A DNA stretch of 64,000 nucleotides from Burkholderiales bacterium (GTDB lineage: Bacteria > Pseudomonadota > Gammaproteobacteria > Burkholderiales > SG8-41): NCBI GenBank assembly GCA_020854035.1, contig JADZGE010000004.1:1-64000 (forward strand), given 5' to 3'. Below, one piece after another: positions 59,519-64,000 of the stretch. Under the pieces are notes generated by a model that saw only the letters and a program-made list of their open reading frames with translations, did not search any database and had not been told where the DNA came from. Both the position numbers and the translations under genes were made by a program. Each line of letters opens with the position of its first letter. Within the stretch, counting starts at the first letter, position 1.

Positions 59519-60388
59519 GTGATACGGAGACACTGCTGGAACCGGCGCCGGGTGCTCGGGGCGCTCGCGGCGCTGCCGGTGGCGCGGCTCGCCGCGGCCG
59601 CGGACATCGACGCGAAACGCACCGGCGGGCCCTACGTGCCCACCCCGCAGGTCGTGGTGGACGAAATGCTGCGCCTCGGGCGGGTCGGCCCCGAGGACTT
59701 CGTGATCGACTTGGGCTCCGGCGACGGCGTCATCGTGCTGACCGCAGCGCAGAAGCTGAAGGCGCGCGGCATGGGCGTGGAGATCGACCCGGAGCTCGTG
59801 CTGCTCGCGAACAACGAGGCGAAGCGGCGCGGCATCGCCGATCGCGCGGTGTTCCAGGTGCAGGACGTTTTCAAGGCGGACCTCGGAAAGGCGACGGTGG
59901 TGACGCTCTATCTCCTGCCGGGAATGATGATGAACCTGCGCCCGAAGATCTACAGCGAGCTTCGACCCGGCGCCCGGGTCGTCTCGCACGACTACCATTT
60001 CGACGACTGGCAGCCGGACGATCAGTACACCTGGGACGTCCCGGAGAAGGAGGCGATCAACGGCGTGCCGCGCGCGACCGTGTATCTGTGGATCGTCCCG
60101 GCGAAAGTGGCCGGCCGCTGGCAGGTGAAGGTCACGGGCAGCGGCGCCGCGGAGGAGTACGAGTTGACGCTGCGCCAGCGCTTCCAGGAGCTCGACGGCA
60201 CGGATTCACGGGGCGCCAGGGTGATCGCGGCGCGGCTGCGCGGCGGGGACATCATGTTCTCGCTGCCGGGGAGCGGCGGGCGCAACATCTACCGCGGGCG
60301 CGTCACCGGCGACGCGATGGAAGGCGCGGTGGAGCGCGCCGGCGGCAAGGGCACCGCGCGCTTCAGCGCGACGCGGGTGAAGCCCTGA
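59519..60388 (+). CDS. exported SAM-methyltransferase-fold protein, paralogue 2
   Basis: This is 289 residues from GTG 59519. The N-terminus NRRRVLGALAALPVARLAAAA is Tat- or Sec-like. PYVPTPQVVVDEMLRLGRVGP, IDLGSGDGVIVLTAAQKL, GMGVEIDPELVLLANNEA and LYLLPGMMMNLRPKIYSELRPG follow the same order as paralogue 1. The C-terminal beta domain begins at VYLWIVPAKVAGRWQVKV. A TACAAT -10 precedes the gene by about 30 bases. The last part has GGDIMFSLPG and GRVTGDAMEGAV, repeated as GxxxGxxM in the other paralogues. Confidence 0.75.
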   Translation: MIRRHCWNRRRVLGALAALPVARLAAAADIDAKRTGGPYVPTPQVVVDEMLRLGRVGPEDFVIDLGSGDGVIVLTAAQKLKARGMGVEIDPELVLLANNEAKRRGIADRAVFQVQDVFKADLGKATVVTLYLLPGMMMNLRPKIYSELRPGARVVSHDYHFDDWQPDDQYTWDVPEKEAINGVPRATVYLWIVPAKVAGRWQVKVTGSGAAEEYELTLRQRFQELDGTDSRGARVIAARLRGGDIMFSLPGSGGRNIYRGRVTGDAMEGAVERAGGKGTARFSATRVKP

Positions 60389-60413
60389 TCCGCGGGCGCC
60401 GATTGAGCCGCAC

Positions 60414-62015
60414 CTAGTTCAGGAGAAACGCCTTCGGCATCCCCTCGACCACCGCCCGCCGGAACGCGATCTGGCTCGCGGCGATGTCGTAGGTCGCGAC
60501 GCTCCTCGCGTCGGTGACGACCTCGCCCTCGGCGAGGAGTTCCCGCGAAAGCGGCCGCGGGTGCTCCAGCATGCCGGAGAGCGCCGGCACGTGGGCTTCG
60601 GGGACGTCGTCGAGGCGCATCCACTGCGGGTCGGGGAGCGGCGCGAGGGCCGCGACGAGAAAGCCGTTCACCTGCGCGGCGCCGGCCCACCGCGGGCGGT
60701 AGAGCACGATGTAGGGGAGTTCCGCGCGCAGCGTCGCGAGGAGGTCCGCGTAGGCGGCGGGGCGCTCGAGGTCGGCGAAGGTATTGAACACCGCCACGCC
60801 GCCGAGCGCGAGGCAGCGCCGCAGGTCGCGGAAGAAGTCGCGGGTCACGAGGTAGTCCGGCGTTCCGTCCCCGTGAAAGAGGTCCACGACCACGACGTCG
60901 TGGCCGGCGTCGCACCCGCGCAGGTAGGTGCGCGCGTCGGCGAGGTGCACGGGCGCGCGCTCGGGCCGGTAGCCGAATACGCGCCGCGCCGCGGCGAGCG
61001 AGGCCGGGTCGATCTCGACGACCTCGACGGCGATGCCCCGCCCGGCGAGACGCATGGGCACGACCCCCGCGCCGAGACCCAGCACCAGCACCGAGCGCGG
61101 CCGCGGCGCGTAGGCGAGAACCAGGGATTCGAGCGCCCAGGTGTAGAACGACAGCGATACGCCGTCGGAGCGCACCCGGTTCTGCACCAGGCCGTCGTGG
61201 AAATACATCCGCACGAAGCGGCCGGTCACGGGGTCCGATTCGGTGCGCAGTATCTTCACGGTGCCGAAGAACGAACGGAAGGTCGCCTCGACGCGCCAGT
61301 CGGCGCCCGCGTGCCGCGCCGGCCACATGCGCCCGGTGTAGGCGTCGGCCTGCCAGAGCAGCACGCCGGATGCGAGCACCGCCGCCACGGAAAAGGCGGC
61401 GGCGCGCCCGCGCCGCGCGACGGCGACGGGCGGGCGCGCGAGCACGGCGAGCGAGGAGAGCGCGAGGACCAGTGCGACGGTGAGCACGCCGGAGAAATTG
61501 CTGACGTGGGGGATCAGCAGGAATGCCGTCGCCAGCACGCCGGCAACCGAGCCCGCGGTGCTGATGCTGAACACCATGCCCGCGCCGGCGTCGCCTCCCG
61601 CGCGGCTGCCGCGGGTCAGCGCGATCGCCACCAGCAGCGGGTTCATGGCGGAGGCGGCGGCGAGCGGCACGAGCAGCAGGATGAGGCACGCGGCGAACGC
61701 GCCGGCGACGAGGTCGGCGGCGGCGAGCGCGCCGAAGAGGTGCGGGTAGGCGAGGCAGGCGGCGACGATGCCGAGCGCCGCCACCGCGGGCATGAGCGCG
61801 TAGAGCTCGACCAGGCGCTCGAGGCGGGGCGGGCGGGCGCCCGCGAGCCGGCCGCCCAGCCAGTAGCCCAGGGCGAGCGCGATGAGCGTGATCGACAGGA
61901 TGCCCGTCCAGATGTACAGGCTTACCCCGAAGTAAGGGGTCATGATGCGCGAGGCGAGGAGCTCGAGCGAGAGCACCGCGGCGCCGGTCACGAAGAGGAT
62001 CGAATGAAGGAACAT
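60414..62015 (-). CDS. membrane-anchored spermidine-synthase-like protein (fused MFS/SpeE type)
   Basis: This is a 533-residue protein. The N-terminal half has about seven membrane helices, starting LHSILFVTGAAVLSLELLASRIMTPYFG. VLTVALVLALSSLAVLA and FSVAAVLASGVLLWQA are further helices. The C-terminal half (about 245-510) is a Rossmann domain with FRSFFGTVKILRTE, RSVLVLGLGAGVVPM, VEVVEIDPASLAAARRVFG and DVVVVDLFHGDGTPDYL. That is the spermidine synthase order, but in these fusions polyamine activity is unproven. It lies among the exported methyltransferase-fold genes and could use or export the same product. Its start is divergent from paralogue 3. Confidence 0.85.
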   Translation of the reverse strand: MFLHSILFVTGAAVLSLELLASRIMTPYFGVSLYIWTGILSITLIALALGYWLGGRLAGARPPRLERLVELYALMPAVAALGIVAACLAYPHLFGALAAADLVAGAFAACLILLLVPLAAASAMNPLLVAIALTRGSRAGGDAGAGMVFSISTAGSVAGVLATAFLLIPHVSNFSGVLTVALVLALSSLAVLARPPVAVARRGRAAAFSVAAVLASGVLLWQADAYTGRMWPARHAGADWRVEATFRSFFGTVKILRTESDPVTGRFVRMYFHDGLVQNRVRSDGVSLSFYTWALESLVLAYAPRPRSVLVLGLGAGVVPMRLAGRGIAVEVVEIDPASLAAARRVFGYRPERAPVHLADARTYLRGCDAGHDVVVVDLFHGDGTPDYLVTRDFFRDLRRCLALGGVAVFNTFADLERPAAYADLLATLRAELPYIVLYRPRWAGAAQVNGFLVAALAPLPDPQWMRLDDVPEAHVPALSGMLEHPRPLSRELLAEGEVVTDARSVATYDIAASQIAFRRAVVEGMPKAFLLN

Positions 62016-62019
62016 CCGG

Positions 62020-62025
62020 TATAAT
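62020..62025 (+). promoter_or_regulatory. -10 box upstream of paralogue 3
   Basis: GGTATAATCCCG (TATAAT at 62020-62025) lies 5 bases beyond the spermidine-synthase-like start and about 55 bases before ATG 62081. No convincing -35 is seen. Confidence 0.45.
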
Positions 62026-62080
62026 CCCGCACGCTCGATTGCGACTGCGGACTATACGTTCATTTCGCGCTGATTTCGAC

Positions 62081-62995
62081 ATGCGCCCGTTCATGGATTC
62101 CGTGCCGCCGGCGCGCGCGGCGATCGTCGCGGCCGCGCTCATCGCAGCTGCGCCTTCCGCGCGCGGCGCCGAGCCCAGCGTCCCCTACGTGCCGACACCG
62201 CAGGACGTCGTCGAGCGCATGCTGAAGATCGCCCGGGTCGGCCCGCAGGACTACCTGATCGACCTCGGCTCCGGGGACGGGCGCATCGTCGTCACCGCCG
62301 CGAAGCAGTTCGGGGCGCGCGGCTTCGGCGTCGATCTCAACCCGGAGCGCATACGCGAGGGGAACGAGAACGCGCGCAGGCAGGGCGTCACGGACCGGGT
62401 GGCGTTCTACCAGAGGAACCTCTTCGAGACCGATCTCTCGGAGGCGACGGTCATCACGATGTACCTGCTGCCGCGCGTGAACATGGAACTGCGCCCGAAG
62501 CTGCTCGCGTTGAAGCCCGGCACGCGGATCGTCTCGCACGATTTCTCCATGGAGGACTGGAAACCCGACACCCACGTCACCGTCGATACGCCCGGCAAGT
62601 GGGGCGGCACCGGCGGCAAGAGCGACATCTATTTCTGGGTGGTGCCGGCGCGTGTCGCGGGAACGTGGCGGTGGGAGCTGACGATCGCGGGCAAACCGGT
62701 CTCCTACCAGGCGACGCTCGAGCAGCGCTTCCAGGTCGTGACGGGACAGGGGCAGGCGGGCGGCCGCGCGGTGAAGCTCCAGAATATCCGCCTCGCCGGC
62801 GGGGAACTGCGCTTCGCGTTCGCCGCGGAGGTGAACGGCCACGATCTCCGGCACGAGTTCACCGGGCGGGTGGACGGCGAGCGCATCGCGGGCACGGTGT
62901 CGGTTTCCGGCCCGCGCGTGCAGGGGGAGCAGGAGTGGAGCGCGCAGCGCGGCGGGAAGGGTGCTGCCCGCGCCGCTCCGGGCGTGGCCGGTTGA
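62081..62995 (+). CDS. exported SAM-methyltransferase-fold protein, paralogue 3
   Basis: This is 304 residues from ATG 62081 (ATG 62093 is also possible). The signal sequence contains AAIVAAALIAAAPSARGAE. The core repeats PYVPTPQDVVERMLKIARVG, IDLGSGDGRIVVTAAKQFG, GFGVDLNPERIREGNENAR, MYLLPRVNMELRPKLLALKPG and IVSHDFSMEDWKPD. A beta-rich C-terminal domain (YFWVVPARVAGTWRWELTI and following) has the repeat GRVDGERIAGTVSV. Its stop shares bases with the next start (TGATG), so expression is coupled with paralogue 4. Confidence 0.78.
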   Translation: MRPFMDSVPPARAAIVAAALIAAAPSARGAEPSVPYVPTPQDVVERMLKIARVGPQDYLIDLGSGDGRIVVTAAKQFGARGFGVDLNPERIREGNENARRQGVTDRVAFYQRNLFETDLSEATVITMYLLPRVNMELRPKLLALKPGTRIVSHDFSMEDWKPDTHVTVDTPGKWGGTGGKSDIYFWVVPARVAGTWRWELTIAGKPVSYQATLEQRFQVVTGQGQAGGRAVKLQNIRLAGGELRFAFAAEVNGHDLRHEFTGRVDGERIAGTVSVSGPRVQGEQEWSAQRGGKGAARAAPGVAG

Positions 62996-63921
62996 TGCCG
63001 GGGCGCGCCATCGGCCGGGTGGCCGGCCCCCTGCTCGTCTGCGGAATGCTCGCGGCGGGCGGCGCGGGCGCGCAGGAGAAGGATCTCGACACGCCGTACG
63101 TCCAGACGCCGCAGAACGTCGTGGACAGGATGCTCGAGCTCGCGAAGATCGGCCCGGGCGACTACGTGATCGATCTCGGTTCCGGCGACGGGCGCATGGT
63201 GATCACGGCGGCCCGCCGCTACGGCGCGCGCGGCTTCGGCGTGGACCTCGACCGGCGGCTCGTCGTCCTCGCCAACCGCAACGCGGCGAAGGCCGGCGTG
63301 AGCCAGCGCGCCGTGTTCTACGAGCGCGACCTCTTCGCGACCGACGTGAGCCCGGCCACCGTGCTGACGCTCTACCTCCTGCCCGACGTCAACCTCGCGA
63401 TCCGCGAGCGACTGCTGGCGACGCTCAAGCCCGGCACGCGGATCGTCTCGCACGACTACGACTTCGGCGAGTGGCGGCCCGACTTCGAGACGGAGATGCC
63501 GGCGCCCGGCAAGACGGTGGGCGCGCGGCAGGTGAGCAAGGTTTTCTTCTGGGTGGTGCCGGGCAACGCGGCGGGGAAGTGGCGCTGGACGCTCGCCCGC
63601 GAGGGCAAGCCCGAGACCTACGAGCTCGTGCTCGACCAGAACTTCCAGAAGCTCGAGGGCACGCTCGCGGCAGGAGGGCGGCCGGCGAAGCTCGCGGACC
63701 CGGCGTTGCGCGGAGAGGAGATCACCTTCACCGCGGTGGTGGCCGGCGCGCGCTACGAGTACGCCGGCCGGATCCACAACAACGCCATCGCCGGTTCCGT
63801 CCGGCTCGCCACGGGCGCGGGGCCGGGCGCCGCGCCCGCGGCGCCCGCGTGGGAGGCGACGCGCACGGAACTGCGCGTCCCGCGCCACCTCGCGCGCGAG
63901 GCCGCGGGCGCGGCGAAATGA
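62995..63921 (+). CDS. exported SAM-methyltransferase-fold protein, paralogue 4
   Basis: This is 308 residues from ATG 62995, which shares one base with the previous stop. The signal is GPLLVCGMLAAGGAGAQ. PYVQTPQNVVDRMLELAKIGP, VIDLGSGDGRMVITAARRYG, GFGVDLDRRLVVLANRNA, LYLLPDVNLAIRERLLATLKPG and IVSHDYDFGEWRPD repeat the same blocks. The C-terminal domain has FFWVVPGNAAGKWRWTL and ITFTAVVAGARYEYAGRI. A Pro/Ala-rich linker runs before the end. The gene is coupled to a following frame by ATGA. Confidence 0.78.
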   Translation: MPGRAIGRVAGPLLVCGMLAAGGAGAQEKDLDTPYVQTPQNVVDRMLELAKIGPGDYVIDLGSGDGRMVITAARRYGARGFGVDLDRRLVVLANRNAAKAGVSQRAVFYERDLFATDVSPATVLTLYLLPDVNLAIRERLLATLKPGTRIVSHDYDFGEWRPDFETEMPAPGKTVGARQVSKVFFWVVPGNAAGKWRWTLAREGKPETYELVLDQNFQKLEGTLAAGGRPAKLADPALRGEEITFTAVVAGARYEYAGRIHNNAIAGSVRLATGAGPGAAPAAPAWEATRTELRVPRHLAREAAGAAK

Positions 63922-64000
63922 CGGTTCTCCCGCGGCGGGCCGGGGCCGCTCTCGCGCTGGCGCTCCTGTCGATCGTGCCGGGCGTCGCGGCGCAAGCGCC
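63918..64000 (+). CDS. start of a fifth exported protein (partial)
   Basis: From ATG 63918, overlapping the previous stop by 4 bases, the frame reads a signal peptide: MTVLPRRAGAALALALL, SIVPGVAAQA, then leaves the window. By position and signal it may be a further methyltransferase-fold paralogue, but no core motif is visible yet. Confidence 0.55.
   Translation, partial: MTVLPRRAGAALALALLSIVPGVAAQA

Noticed and set aside
62039..62081. TTG at 62039 as the start of paralogue 3
   Set aside because: It lies only 13 bases after the -10 box TATAAT and would place charged residues before the signal peptide; ATG 62081 gives a better signal sequence.
1..64000. CRISPR arrays, tRNA and rRNA genes
   Set aside because: No regularly spaced repeats with unique spacers, no tRNA T-loop/anticodon patterns and no rRNA-like sequence were found by reading both strands; a covariance-model scan was not possible.

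Overview
The window is very GC-rich DNA with strong G/C third-position bias. The gene set points to a betaproteobacterium, probably an uncultured Burkholderiales-like lineage: three Bug/TctC-type solute-binding proteins, a TctCBA transporter, a LigJ-type aromatic-catabolism hydratase, a molybdenum hydroxylase pair with a Tat signal, MoxR/VWA genes and a GT41-type TPR protein. This assignment is an inference from gene content.

Layout. 1-9 kb is an accessory island of lower GC and mixed origin. It holds an insertion-sequence end, a HEPN-like/membrane gene pair, remnants of a Fic gene and a ParE-like toxin, HipBA, an intact Fic gene with repeat operators, HicAB, a recombinase-like remnant, a deleted MgtA gene, and VapBC whose toxin gene carries a nonsense codon. 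9.5-18.6 kb is metabolic: a class V PLP enzyme, a Bug protein, an Asp/Glu-racemase-fold protein without the usual cysteines, the IorAB-like molybdenum hydroxylase, a GFA protein and an ATP-grasp ligase. 18.7-29.1 kb is a six-gene MoxR/DUF58/VWA operon ending in a 1469-residue protein with three VWA-like domains. 29.1-34 kb has an aconitase-family LeuCD-like pair, a Bug protein, a second GFA protein and a D-2-hydroxyacid dehydrogenase. 34-39.2 kb is a hybrid histidine kinase followed by a REC/HD-GYP protein. 39.2-46.9 kb is catabolic: HpcH/HpaI aldolase, LigJ-like hydratase, a broken enoyl-CoA hydratase, an SDR, aconitase and an aminotransferase. 47-50.2 kb has lipoproteins and a TPR/GT41 protein. 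50.3-52.4 kb is a three-gene locus ending in a UGSC-family gene with an in-frame UGA. 52.4-64 kb has an aldo/keto reductase, a Tlc-like transporter, TctCBA, and a family of four (probably five) exported SAM-methyltransferase-fold proteins interleaved with a lytic transglycosylase and a membrane spermidine-synthase-like protein.

The two most notable systems are the predicted selenoprotein (UGA codon 93 followed directly by the UGSC motif and a compact hairpin) with its thioredoxin-like and unknown upstream neighbours, and the expanded set of signal-peptide-bearing methyltransferase paralogues, one translationally coupled to a tricarboxylate-type transporter. The left island also preserves clear traces of gene decay: microhomology deletion, a single nonsense change, and a chimeric remnant.
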